Notes: generated by a model from the sequence alone, not told the origin. A stretch of DNA of 6,214 nucleotides from Thermoprotei archaeon (GCA_003649445.1 QMRV01000111.1:1-6214); one strand, 5' to 3'; positions 1 through 5,964 are shown, counted from the first letter of the stretch. Translations and numbers: made by a program.

Positions 1-17
1 ACGGCTAAATATACACA

Positions 18-46
18 TGAGACTCCTCTCTCATCAATGAGTCTCA
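18..46. repeat. 8-bp inverted repeat with 13-nt loop
   Basis: TGAGACTC (18-25) and GAGTCTCA (39-46) are perfect reverse complements. A competing shorter hairpin is possible between ATGAGA (17-22) and TCTCAT (29-34), so the two folds exclude each other. Bases 1-63 are also open on the plus strand up to a TAG, so the repeat could lie in the tail of a gene that enters from the left. It could be an operator, part of a terminator, or chance. Confidence 0.35.
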
Positions 47-87
47 GAATCTTATACTTCTAGTCTATTATTTACTCTCTTTGAATA

Positions 88-130
88 AAACCGCAGCCGC
101 CGCTTATTCTCAGTGTTTTAGCTGCGGTTT
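88..130. repeat. GC-rich 10-bp inverted repeat, possible terminator or structured RNA
   Basis: AAACCGCAGC (88-97) and GCTGCGGTTT (121-130) pair perfectly across a 23-base loop, and pairing extends a few bases outward if one A is bulged. The arm and adjoining loop (91-103) are almost pure G+C in an A+T-rich setting, which in hyperthermophiles is often a sign of a folded RNA. On the plus strand the stem is followed by TTTATTTAAT, so it could also terminate a transcript entering from the left. No known RNA family was recognised. Confidence 0.4.
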
Positions 131-280
131 ATTTAATGGTAGAAAATATTTAAGACTTGTTGTGTTTAAGATAATATTGATTTTGTTTGTTGCTAGTTTA
201 CTGTGATGCTTATGGTGTTCAGAAGGTACGTGAGTATTTAATGGCGGCTGTAGGGTAGGTTGTTGGATTTCAGTAAGTGG
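131..280. other. Intergenic stretch with no recognised feature
   Basis: Between the GC-rich hairpin and the end of the PaREP1 gene I find no supported coding region, RNA gene or repeat on either strand. The T-rich plus-strand tract (150-190) would read as an A-rich tract downstream of PaREP1, so it is not a T-run terminator for that gene. Confidence 0.5.
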
Positions 281-760
281 TTAAGGTTTACTTATTTTTG
301 TTGCTATTTCTTTTACTAGTTTTTCTGCTTTCTTTAGTGCTGTGTCTACGTCGTCTTTAGTACACCAGTTTTCGTAGAAACATATATGCATTGAACAGGC
401 GTATGCCCAGGTATCACGTACCCAGTCTCCTAGTTCGCTTGCTATGATAGATTTGTATATCCATAGCTCTCTGTGGCTTGTGAGACGTTTACCTTCTTTC
501 CAGAAGGCATAGGCTTTAACGGCTAATGCTACTGCACCCCATATTTTCTCAGCAGCTTGCCTAATATTGTTTCTTTTAAGCTCTTTTTTAGCCTCGTCTA
601 GGAGCTCAAATGATGCTTCAATATAGTCTTTTGCTCTATTTCTGGGATCTAGCTTTTGTGTTGCTATTTCAAGTAGGTATTCTTCTAGACTTAAATTAAG
701 TTTAGAGGCTTCTTCTTTAAGTCTTTTGGCAATAATACCCTTTACTACTATAGTACTCAT
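281..760 (-). CDS. PaREP1 family protein (HEPN-like helical domain)
   Basis: This 159-residue protein matches the PaREP1 family, a paralogous group expanded in Pyrobaculum, Caldivirga, Sulfolobales and Desulfurococcales and linked by others to the HEPN superfamily. The N-terminus (about 1-38) looks like a short strand plus two helices ending in the family phrase LSLEEYLLEIATQKLDP, and resembles a ribbon-helix-helix segment. Residues 43-110 form the long helical hairpin with AAEKIWGAVALAVKAYAF and KRLTSHREL. The C-terminal part carries MHICFYENWCTKDDV, also typical of the family. The nearest thing to a HEPN R-x4-6-H motif is RLTSH, whose spacing is shorter than the nuclease consensus, so RNase activity cannot be claimed. 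Length is normal for the family and the frame is undamaged. The ATG at 758-760 sits about 30 bases from a TATA-like element, fitting a short-leader transcript. Molecular function is unknown. Nothing lies in an operon with it here. Confidence 0.9.
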   Translation of the reverse strand: MSTIVVKGIIAKRLKEEASKLNLSLEEYLLEIATQKLDPRNRAKDYIEASFELLDEAKKELKRNNIRQAAEKIWGAVALAVKAYAFWKEGKRLTSHRELWIYKSIIASELGDWVRDTWAYACSMHICFYENWCTKDDVDTALKKAEKLVKEIATKISKP

Positions 761-825
761 AATCTACTTACTTTATTCAAAAATCTACTTAAATTTTTCT
801 TTAGATATTATTTAAGTAGATTATG
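758..825 (-). promoter_or_regulatory. PaREP1 promoter with palindromic operator-like repeat
   Basis: AATCTACTTAAAT (782-794) and ATTTAAGTAGATT (810-822) are perfect 13-bp inverted repeats separated by 15 bases. A third copy of the half-site, AATCTACTTA, sits at 761-770, touching the PaREP1 start codon. Read on the minus strand, the arm at 782-794 contains ATTTAAG, the best TATA candidate for PaREP1, centred about 31 bases from its ATG. A protein bound to the palindrome would therefore block TBP. The block TAAGTAGATTATG occurs both at the PaREP1 start (minus strand) and at 813-825 (plus strand). There the ATG is followed at once by TGA, so any divergent gene has been lost. Confidence 0.6.
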
Positions 826-889
826 TGAAATACAATGTCAGGTATTTTGATTTATTCTCTGTTTGCTATGATGTGCTAAGGAAAAAATA
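826..889. other. Intergenic stretch with no recognised feature
   Basis: This lies between the PaREP1 operator region and the decayed ATPase promoter. Only a short reading frame of 13 codons starts at the ATG at 835, with no ribosome site or recognisable content. Confidence 0.5.
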
Positions 890-1006
890 TTTGTGTAAAG
901 TATATTTCTGGATATACTTGTGAGAAATATACTTATTAGGAATACTGATCTTGCTCGCTAGAGTAGGGGTTGAGAGGAGAGTGCTTGTGCATAGTAGGAG
1001 GAAGGT
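890..1006 (+). pseudogene. Decayed head of an archaeal ATPase (ATPase_2) with its promoter
   Basis: Bases 890-966 align without gaps to 6028-6104, where an intact ATPase gene begins. They differ at 11 of 77 positions, ten of them transitions. The likeness continues to about 1006 after a one-base insertion near 967-972. The former start GTG (920-922) leads into RNILIRNTDLAR, then a TAG (959-961) replaces the Trp codon, and more stops follow. After the frameshift, RRVLVHSRRKVSE (975-1013) is the remnant of the Walker A region, in which the GKS of the intact copy is gone. The TATA box has decayed as well: TTTATATAAA in the intact copy is TTTGTGTAAA here. The palindrome before the start persists with one mismatch (898-906 and 911-919). 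No product is expected. Confidence 0.8.
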
Positions 1007-1042
1007 TTCAGAAATATAGAGGTGCTAAAGGTATGAGATTCT

Positions 1043-1811
1043 AGTGGAGCTATTGTAGAAGAGTCAGTAGAGCTAGAGGGAGAAGTTTTAGCAAAAGAGT
1101 CTCTTCTAATGAAGTTTCAGCATTTACTGGTAAAGGATCATTTAATATTCCTATTAAAGCATCTAAGTCTATTTTAAGTATCAAAAACATCGATAACATA
1201 CACACTAGTATAGCTCGATTTAAAAATGTTTTAAGAGATATTAAAACATATTCTTTTATACCTAAGGAAATTAAAGGAGAGAGCAAGGTAGGATTTAGTT
1301 TAGAGCTGAGTCGTACTGAGAGAACCTCGCTACTGTTCTTCACAACTTACTCGTATACGATAGAAAACACTTCCTAACTATTGAGGAGATATTGAAGAGT
1401 CTAGTACCTGAAGTAGAGGAAATAGATGTTCCTTTAACTAAAGACGGCACTCATACCTATATTTGTGTACATGAAAGAGATCTAAGAGGATCTCTCAGTT
1501 TTGCTAATATTTCTGACAGCACTTTAAGGCTACTAGCATTTATTATCGCTCTCTACTCAGATAAAAGTATTATTTGTTTCGAGGAACCTGAAAATAATGT
1601 ACACCCCTATCTTTTTGAGACTCTATTAGATCTTATGTGAAAATCTCCTTCACAAATACTCATTATGACACATTCCCCTTACCTATTGGACAAAGCTAAG
1701 TTAGAAGAGCTTAAAATAATAGTTAAACATAAAGGAAAAACTATTGTAAAAGATGCTTACAGTCTCCCTTCATTAAATAAGATTAAAGCACTTTTAGAAC
1801 AAGGAAGTTGA
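1043..1811 (+). pseudogene. Broken AAA_21/OLD-like ATPase, 5' part missing
   Basis: Conceptual translation gives the middle and C-terminal parts of a RecF/OLD-type (AAA_21) ATPase. The phrase FNIPIKASKSILSI is read at about 1153-1194. The signature region ISDSTLRLLAF follows near 1518-1550, where the family usually has SDGT, so the glycine is changed to serine. Walker B and D-loop ICFEEPENNVHP lie near 1570-1605, and the switch histidine in ILIMTHSPYLLD near 1655-1690. Damage seen: no Walker A half; a one-base loss near 1318 (ACTGAGAG where ACTGGAGAG would give TGENLATVL and restore frame); and an in-frame TGA at 1638-1640. Probably there is another frame change near 1100-1125, because frame 2 from 1043 reads AIVEESVELEGEVLAKES before frame 1 takes over. 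A TTG at 1392 opens a spurious 82-codon frame. The final TGA (1809-1811) overlaps the next gene's start. The intact gene probably encoded a defence-type or DNA-metabolism ATPase working with that partner. Confidence 0.8.
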
Positions 1812-2346
1812 GTGAAATATTGATCTTTGTAGAAGAACCTATAGACAGAGGAGTAGTCTCAGCTATTTTAGAAAAATTAAATTTAAGAAAAACTATTAAA
1901 ATAAGATTAATGAGAGGCAATAGATTAGAACTTTTACCAAAATACGTTAATGCATACAAATGTAAAATAATAGTCTTAAAAGATCTTCATACACTTAATG
2001 AAAAATATCTTTTATCAAAATTTAATAGAATTAAAAATATGATAGAGCAATCGTCGAGAAAACACGTATACTTAATTATAGTTAAGAAAGCAATTGAAGC
2101 ATGGCTTTTAGCCGATATAGAGTCTATCACTTCACACTATAAATGTAACATTAAAGTTCACATAGGAAATCCTGAAAAATAAGTGATCCTGCAGAAGAAC
2201 TCGATAAAATACTCAGAAAATGCGGTAAAAGATACTTCAAAAACGAAAAATTAGCATATACTCTAGCCTTACAAATAGATATAGAAAAAGCATGTAAAAA
2301 ATCAAATTCTCTATTAGAATTCATTAAACTAATATCCTCCATTTAA
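1808..2346 (+). pseudogene. Frameshifted DUF4276 (TOPRIM-like) protein
   Basis: The gene starts with TTG (1808-1810), overlapping the ATPase stop by two bases (TTGA), with AAGGAAG just upstream, so the pair was translationally coupled. The first 124 residues show ILIFVEEPIDRGVV, the acidic strand expected at the start of a TOPRIM fold. IIVLKDLH follows, where TOPRIM proteins usually have a D-x-D, and then IEAWLLADIESI, a hallmark of DUF4276. The frame ends at TAA 2180-2182. Adding one A to the A5 run at 2175-2179 restores ISDPAEELDKILRKCGKRY and LQIDIEKACKKSNSL, the usual DUF4276 C-terminus, up to a TAA at 2344-2346. The repaired product would be about 179 residues, close to family size. Because the partner ATPase is also broken, real decay is more likely than a sequencing error. 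Confidence 0.8.
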
Positions 2347-2454
2347 ACTTATCTAGAGTTAATAATAAAGCTTAGGGAGCTCGAAGTCCGGTAATAAATA
2401 CTTAGTTTTTGAAGATATAGCGCTTAAATATCGAACTATAAGCACTAGCTTTCA
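2347..2454. other. Convergent intergenic gap
   Basis: The plus-strand pseudogene and the minus-strand surface-protein gene end facing each other here. A T5 run (2406-2410) might terminate plus-strand transcripts. An imperfect GATAT/ATATC inverted repeat around AGCGCT (about 2413-2432) is the only other structure seen. Neither is strong. Confidence 0.3.
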
Positions 2455-3264
2455 CTATGATTTTCTGTTGCGCCTTTTTCTTCTATACAAAGTAATGAAC
2501 GCAGCTACAAGCGAAGCTATGAATATAATTAATGGAAGATTTCCTACAATAAAAGCAGTAATCTGAACACTTAGCTCCACAGGACCTAAATCCGCATTAG
2601 TATCATACAAAACATAGCTACTATAGGAAGAAAATTGATATACTCCAGTAAGCTCTATAGCCTTAAAGAAAGCTTCCCTCGCATGACAAAGATCTCCTCG
2701 CACTAATATGCCAGTATCATAATCGTATAGTAGATCAAAAAATAGTGAATAAACAGCATATATTCTTTGAGCACCCTGAGGAGTATTAGCATAATGTGGA
2801 GGATTTAGACCAGAGATTTCTACTTTAATTTTAGTAATATTTCCTTTTTCCGAAGGAATAAATTTAGCAAAGTGTTTAGTATACCACACTAATTTACCCG
2901 TACTTTCATAAAGAAAATCAACCTTACTCTTTCTAGGGTATCTTTCAAAAAACATATAAGTTACACCTATTCTTTCACCATTCATGAAAACTTCTCTCGT
3001 CAAAACATTTACTTTTACTACGCAGCTTTTACTATAATTAAGTAAAGTTATCTTTATATAAGCAATATCGTCCTCAACCTTAATAATCTCCCATTTCAAT
3101 AAATAAAATGGCTTAAGTGTATAACCATAAACCTTGTATATGAAGTAAGTACCTTTTCTTAACCATGGATAGGGCTGAGAAAATGACTTATATAAACTAG
3201 CAACAATCATTAGGGAAAGGAATAGAAAAATGAAAAGAGTACTTATTTTAAGGTTTCTTAACAT
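2455..3264 (-). CDS. Membrane-anchored surface protein, function unknown
   Basis: I choose the ATG at 3262-3264, giving 269 residues that begin MLRNLKISTLFIFLF. A start at 3348 is also open, but it would overlap the upstream gene by 101 bases and put 28 extra residues before the hydrophobic segment. From the chosen start the overlap is 17 bases and AAGGGG lies about 8 bases upstream. Residues 8-24 form a signal peptide or signal anchor. An outer domain of about 200 residues follows, beginning PYPWLRKGTYFIYKVYG, a pattern seen in archaeal extracytoplasmic beta-domain proteins. It includes YDYDTGILVRG and a late YVLYDTNADLGP. A transmembrane helix near 237-258 ends in the basic tail YRRKRRNRKS, so the bulk faces outside and the tail is cytoplasmic. 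The gene is co-transcribed with the secreted protein before it and divergent from the ABC transporter, suggesting a partner, receptor or protective role. I cannot assign a named family. Confidence 0.75.
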   Translation of the reverse strand: MLRNLKISTLFIFLFLSLMIVASLYKSFSQPYPWLRKGTYFIYKVYGYTLKPFYLLKWEIIKVEDDIAYIKITLLNYSKSCVVKVNVLTREVFMNGERIGVTYMFFERYPRKSKVDFLYESTGKLVWYTKHFAKFIPSEKGNITKIKVEISGLNPPHYANTPQGAQRIYAVYSLFFDLLYDYDTGILVRGDLCHAREAFFKAIELTGVYQFSSYSSYVLYDTNADLGPVELSVQITAFIVGNLPLIIFIASLVAAFITLYRRKRRNRKS

Positions 3265-3748
3265 TAATAGACCCCTTAAGTGCTTTAGAATACCCGTATG
3301 TTCTCTGAACTCCTGCATATGCCTGATAATGTTCATAATATATTCCATTTCTAGTTATTATTTCAAAAGTTCTCTCACATATACATACCGCTGTAATAGA
3401 TTCCTGAGACGCGGATAATCTGAGAGAATTACCTGTAGTATATCCCTCAGCAGCAACGCCTGAATCCGTTCTAAGCACTACATGTAATGGACCATAGTAA
3501 AGAACTCCCAGCACGTTAATGTAGCTAGAGCCTTTAGCTTCTTCATAACCGTAGTAAGGAATATCGTCAGTATAGTAGCCCCAAACTTCAGCTTTAACAT
3601 AGTAGTTTGGATAGGGGCCAGCTATATCCGAGTCATAGTCACGATATTCTTGCGCAAATACTTTAATTGCAGTAATTGAAAACATAGTTATTATTGCCGC
3701 TAACAGTATTGATTTGAAGAGAATTTTTAATATGTCTTTCCTATTCAT
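3248..3748 (-). CDS. Small tyrosine-rich secreted protein, function unknown
   Basis: This 166-residue protein has a clear Sec signal peptide: basic MNRKDILK, a hydrophobic core to about residue 31, and a likely cut after VFA (residue 32). The mature part is about 134 residues and contains 20 tyrosines, several as YY pairs (NYYVK, GYYTD, PYYGY, LYYGP, IYYEHY). It has one CIC pair of cysteines near the middle and no C-terminal anchor, so it should be released or bound at the surface. The start ATG at 3746-3748 has a good ribosome site (GGTGA on the minus strand, 3753-3757) four bases away. It is the first gene of a two-gene minus-strand operon sharing a promoter region with the divergent ABC transporter. 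Size, export and context resemble a bacteriocin-like or structural surface protein with its own transporter, but no homologous family was recognised. Confidence 0.75.
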   Translation of the reverse strand: MNRKDILKILFKSILLAAIITMFSITAIKVFAQEYRDYDSDIAGPYPNYYVKAEVWGYYTDDIPYYGYEEAKGSSYINVLGVLYYGPLHVVLRTDSGVAAEGYTTGNSLRLSASQESITAVCICERTFEIITRNGIYYEHYQAYAGVQRTYGYSKALKGSINVKKP

Positions 3749-3799
3749 TCTGTCACCAAAAGTATTATATTTTTCGAGTATATATATTACGGTGTAGTA
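3749..3799. promoter_or_regulatory. Divergent promoter with crossed TATA boxes
   Basis: The 51-base gap holds both promoters. For the plus-strand ABC operon, ATTATATTTT (3764-3773) is centred about 33 bases before the ATG at 3800. For the minus-strand operon, TATATATA (3779-3786) is centred about 34 bases from the ATG at 3748. Each TATA box thus lies nearer the other gene, so the two initiation complexes would collide. Ribosome sites are GGTG (3791-3794) for the plus gene and TCACC (3753-3757) for the minus gene. The transcripts would have short leaders. Confidence 0.6.
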
Positions 3800-4726
3800 A
3801 TGGTCAAAAATATTGTCGAGGCTAAAGATTTGTGTAAAAACTTTGGTAAGATTAGGGCATTAGATCATTTGAATGCCATCTTTCCTAAGGGTATTTGCGG
3901 ACTTATAGGACCTAATGGATCTGGAAAAACTACTTTTATCCATATCTTAGTAGGATTAGTGAAACCTGATAGCGGTAAAGCATATGTTCTTGGACATGAT
4001 TCTCAGAAAGATTCGCTGAAAATTAGGAGAAGAATTGGAGTACTGCTCGAAGACGAGAGTTTTCCCCAGAATTTATCTGTTTACGAGTACTTGAGATATG
4101 TGAGTAAAATTAAGGGATACAGTATTAGAAAAACTATTAGAATTTGTAAAGAAGTAGGTCTTTATGAGTACTTAGATAGGAAGATTAAGACTTTGTCTGC
4201 AGGAATGTTTAAAATGCTTGGTTTAGTGCAAGCATTAATTGGTGACCCCGAATTAGTAATACTCGATGAGCCTACAGCGAATTTAGATCCCTTAAAAAGA
4301 AAAAGACTTCTCAACTACATTCAAAGAGTACACAGAGAGAAAAAAGTAAATTTCCTAATTTCTTCTCATGTTCTGCCTGAATTAGAGGAAATATGTAACT
4401 GGGCAGTTTTCATATACAAAGGAAAGGCAATAGATCAAGGGTATCTTAAAGATCTCTATGTTAAGTACAGTACTGGAATTTATGAAATTATATCTGACAA
4501 GCCTAAAGTACTGGCAGAGTATTTGAAAAGTTTTAAGAGTATAGATATTGTTGAAGAAAAAGACGATGTTTTGAGAATTAAAGTAAAAAACTATAGTGAA
4601 TTGAAAAATGCATTATCTAAAGCACTTGCCGAAAAATCTATTCAAATAATTTCTTTTAGGCCTTTAGGAGGATTAAGAGAGGTGTTTAGCCGTGCTGTCG
4701 AAAAATATTCTGAGGTTATTAATTAA
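3800..4726 (+). CDS. ABC transporter ATP-binding protein
   Basis: This 308-residue nucleotide-binding subunit powers an ABC-2-type transporter from the cytoplasmic face of the membrane. Walker A is GPNGSGKT (37-44). The Q-loop region reads GVLLEDESFPQNLSV with glutamate at the usual glutamine position, common in this subfamily. The signature is LSAGM (132-136) instead of LSGGQ. Walker B and D-loop are LVILDEPTANLDP (152-164), and the switch histidine is His190 in LISSHVLPELE. A further ~90-residue C-terminal domain from about 220 ends REVFSRAVEKYSEVIN, as in the CcmA/NatA-like exporters. All catalytic elements are present. The start ATG has GGTG five bases upstream. It heads a three-gene operon, with the permease start four bases after its stop. 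Substrate is unknown; the divergent secreted protein is the obvious candidate. Confidence 0.93.
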   Translation: MVKNIVEAKDLCKNFGKIRALDHLNAIFPKGICGLIGPNGSGKTTFIHILVGLVKPDSGKAYVLGHDSQKDSLKIRRRIGVLLEDESFPQNLSVYEYLRYVSKIKGYSIRKTIRICKEVGLYEYLDRKIKTLSAGMFKMLGLVQALIGDPELVILDEPTANLDPLKRKRLLNYIQRVHREKKVNFLISSHVLPELEEICNWAVFIYKGKAIDQGYLKDLYVKYSTGIYEIISDKPKVLAEYLKSFKSIDIVEEKDDVLRIKVKNYSELKNALSKALAEKSIQIISFRPLGGLREVFSRAVEKYSEVIN

Positions 4727-4730
4727 TATA

Positions 4731-5447
4731 ATGTCTCTTCAAATGAGCGTTACATGGTCTAGGCTAGTATTGTGGATAACTATTATACTGTTAATAACAA
4801 TTACTCTACTCTATTATCAGTCAGCTCCATATACAGTAGATCCATATTCTGTGGAAATGAGTAAAATGGAAAGTTTGTCTGCTATGAGAGATGCCTTAGT
4901 ATTATCTTCAATGATATATACGATGATTTTGATTATTATAGGTGTAATGGCGTGGACTATGCCTTTAAAAAGATGCCTTGTTAAGACATTTTTGTCTCTG
5001 CCTATCGGTAGGAGTGTGTTTTTTATAGGTAATGTTTTTAATATTTTCTTGCCACCATTTATTGTTTTCTTGGTTGCTCATGTTTTTGCAGGACTATATA
5101 TTTTGAGCTATGTATCAGTTTTTGATTTATTGTTACTATTTCCGCTCATTCTACTAAATACTTTATTTATTGTGTCTATTGTGACACTAATTTCTCTTAT
5201 AGTAAAGGATAGTATAGTGTCGCTTTTCTTGGCTTCGTCTATTTTTCTTTTACCTTATCAATTTCCCATGCAACTTAAATACATTAATTCATGCTACTTT
5301 TACACGGTAACTGTTGCTTACATATGGCACTGCGTAAAACATGTATCTTACTCTGAAGCTATAAACCTTATTGCAGTTACTTCTCTAGTGACTTCTATAG
5401 CACTGATTTTATCTTTTATTTATTTTCTTAAAATGGATGTTGATTAG
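4731..5447 (+). CDS. ABC-2-type transporter permease
   Basis: This 238-residue protein is the membrane subunit partnering the ATPase just before it. I choose the ATG at 4731 (MSLQMSVTWSRLVLW), four bases after the ATPase stop. A GTG at 4692 in the same frame would overlap the ATPase and add 13 residues ahead of the usual short cytoplasmic N-terminus. The ATG at 4743 is also possible. Six hydrophobic segments are visible at roughly 12-29, 56-76, 96-125, 131-157, 161-180 and 212-233. A longer outer loop (30-55) follows the first. The loop FLSLPIGRSVFFIGN (87-101) between helices 2 and 3 is typical of ABC-2 permeases and should touch the ATPase. Length is normal for a half-transporter, so a dimer is expected. 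Confidence 0.85.
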   Translation: MSLQMSVTWSRLVLWITIILLITITLLYYQSAPYTVDPYSVEMSKMESLSAMRDALVLSSMIYTMILIIIGVMAWTMPLKRCLVKTFLSLPIGRSVFFIGNVFNIFLPPFIVFLVAHVFAGLYILSYVSVFDLLLLFPLILLNTLFIVSIVTLISLIVKDSIVSLFLASSIFLLPYQFPMQLKYINSCYFYTVTVAYIWHCVKHVSYSEAINLIAVTSLVTSIALILSFIYFLKMDVD

Positions 5448-5455
5448 GTGAGAAT

Positions 5456-5944
5456 ATGAAAGTTCAGAAAATAGGCGAAATATTAGTCATGTTGGGTATC
5501 GCGATTTTACTGTCTAATTTAATAAGGTCAAGTAACTATAGTGAATGTTGCGGTTTCTTGTTAAAGCCTAGTAAAGAGGCTATTGAGGGATTTAGACTTC
5601 CTCCGAGAAATATTAGGTTTGAGGTAAACGTCAAAGGAGGGAGTATTGACCTATACTTTTTGAGCGAAAATGATTTTAAGAAGATGAAGGAAGGGAAAGT
5701 TGCTTATATTAAGTATTTTCATAATATAACTAGTTTGCAATGGGAATTTACTGTTGAGCGTGGAAACTATTTTATTTTAATAAAACCTATTAAGTTTACT
5801 GATAATGAAGTGTTCGTCGAAGTATACTTGACTCTTTATGGTATAGAAAGAGATATGACCTATATTGGGTTTAGTTTAATATCAGTGGGAATAGCGCTAG
5901 TGTGTCTTACTAAAGTATTCAAAAGAGCTAATGAATTTAAATAA
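5456..5944 (+). CDS. Two-helix membrane protein with GOLD-like outer domain
   Basis: This 162-residue protein is the third gene of the ABC operon, with GGTGA (5447-5451) four bases before its ATG and only eight bases after the permease stop. A membrane helix at about 8-24 is followed by an outer domain of about 110 residues, then a second helix at about 137-155 and the basic end KVFKRANEFK. The outer domain runs FEVNVKGGSIDLYFLSENDF, then KKMKEGK, then QWEFTVERGNYFILIKP. This rhythm (strand, short-lived residue call, lysine-rich helix, then a strand pair around GxYF) resembles GOLD/emp24-like beta-sandwich domains. There is a Cys-Cys pair after the first helix (ECCGF). It is probably an accessory subunit of the transporter that contacts the substrate outside the cell. 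The family call rests on pattern only. Confidence 0.75.
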   Translation: MKVQKIGEILVMLGIAILLSNLIRSSNYSECCGFLLKPSKEAIEGFRLPPRNIRFEVNVKGGSIDLYFLSENDFKKMKEGKVAYIKYFHNITSLQWEFTVERGNYFILIKPIKFTDNEVFVEVYLTLYGIERDMTYIGFSLISVGIALVCLTKVFKRANEFK

Positions 5945-5964
5945 TATAATTTCAATTTGTTAGA

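Noticed and set aside
28..53. C/D box guide RNA on the minus strand
   Set aside because: CTGA and TGATGAG-like boxes occur, but no properly spaced outer C and D boxes or terminal stem were found.
1..63. Possible C-terminal tail of a plus-strand gene (20 codons to a TAG), or a gene on the minus strand leaving the window
   Set aside because: The plus frame is open from base 1 to TAG 61-63, and a minus frame is also open here without a start codon. Neither is long enough to recognise, and both could be chance.
1050..1343. 97-codon minus-strand reading frame
   Set aside because: It lies opposite the ATPase pseudogene, whose plus-strand translation shows family motifs. The minus frame is leucine-rich shadow sequence with no ribosome site.
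1638..1640. TGA as a recoded codon (selenocysteine or tryptophan)
   Set aside because: The position falls between Walker B and the switch histidine where no Sec or Trp is expected, and the gene has other disabling lesions.
2151..2342. 63-codon minus-strand reading frame
   Set aside because: It is antisense to the frameshifted DUF4276 C-terminus, which carries the recognisable sequence.
3230..3418. 62-codon plus-strand reading frame
   Set aside because: It is antisense to the overlap between the two secreted or surface protein genes and has no features of its own.
3248..3748. Lactococcin 972-like bacteriocin
   Set aside because: Size, signal peptide and ABC context fit, but I cannot see the conserved motifs of that bacterial family, so only a loose analogy is kept.
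5820..5829. Palindrome AAGTATACTT
   Set aside because: It resembles the operator half-sites but lies inside the coding region of the last ABC-operon gene with no promoter around it. It is likely chance in A+T-rich DNA.
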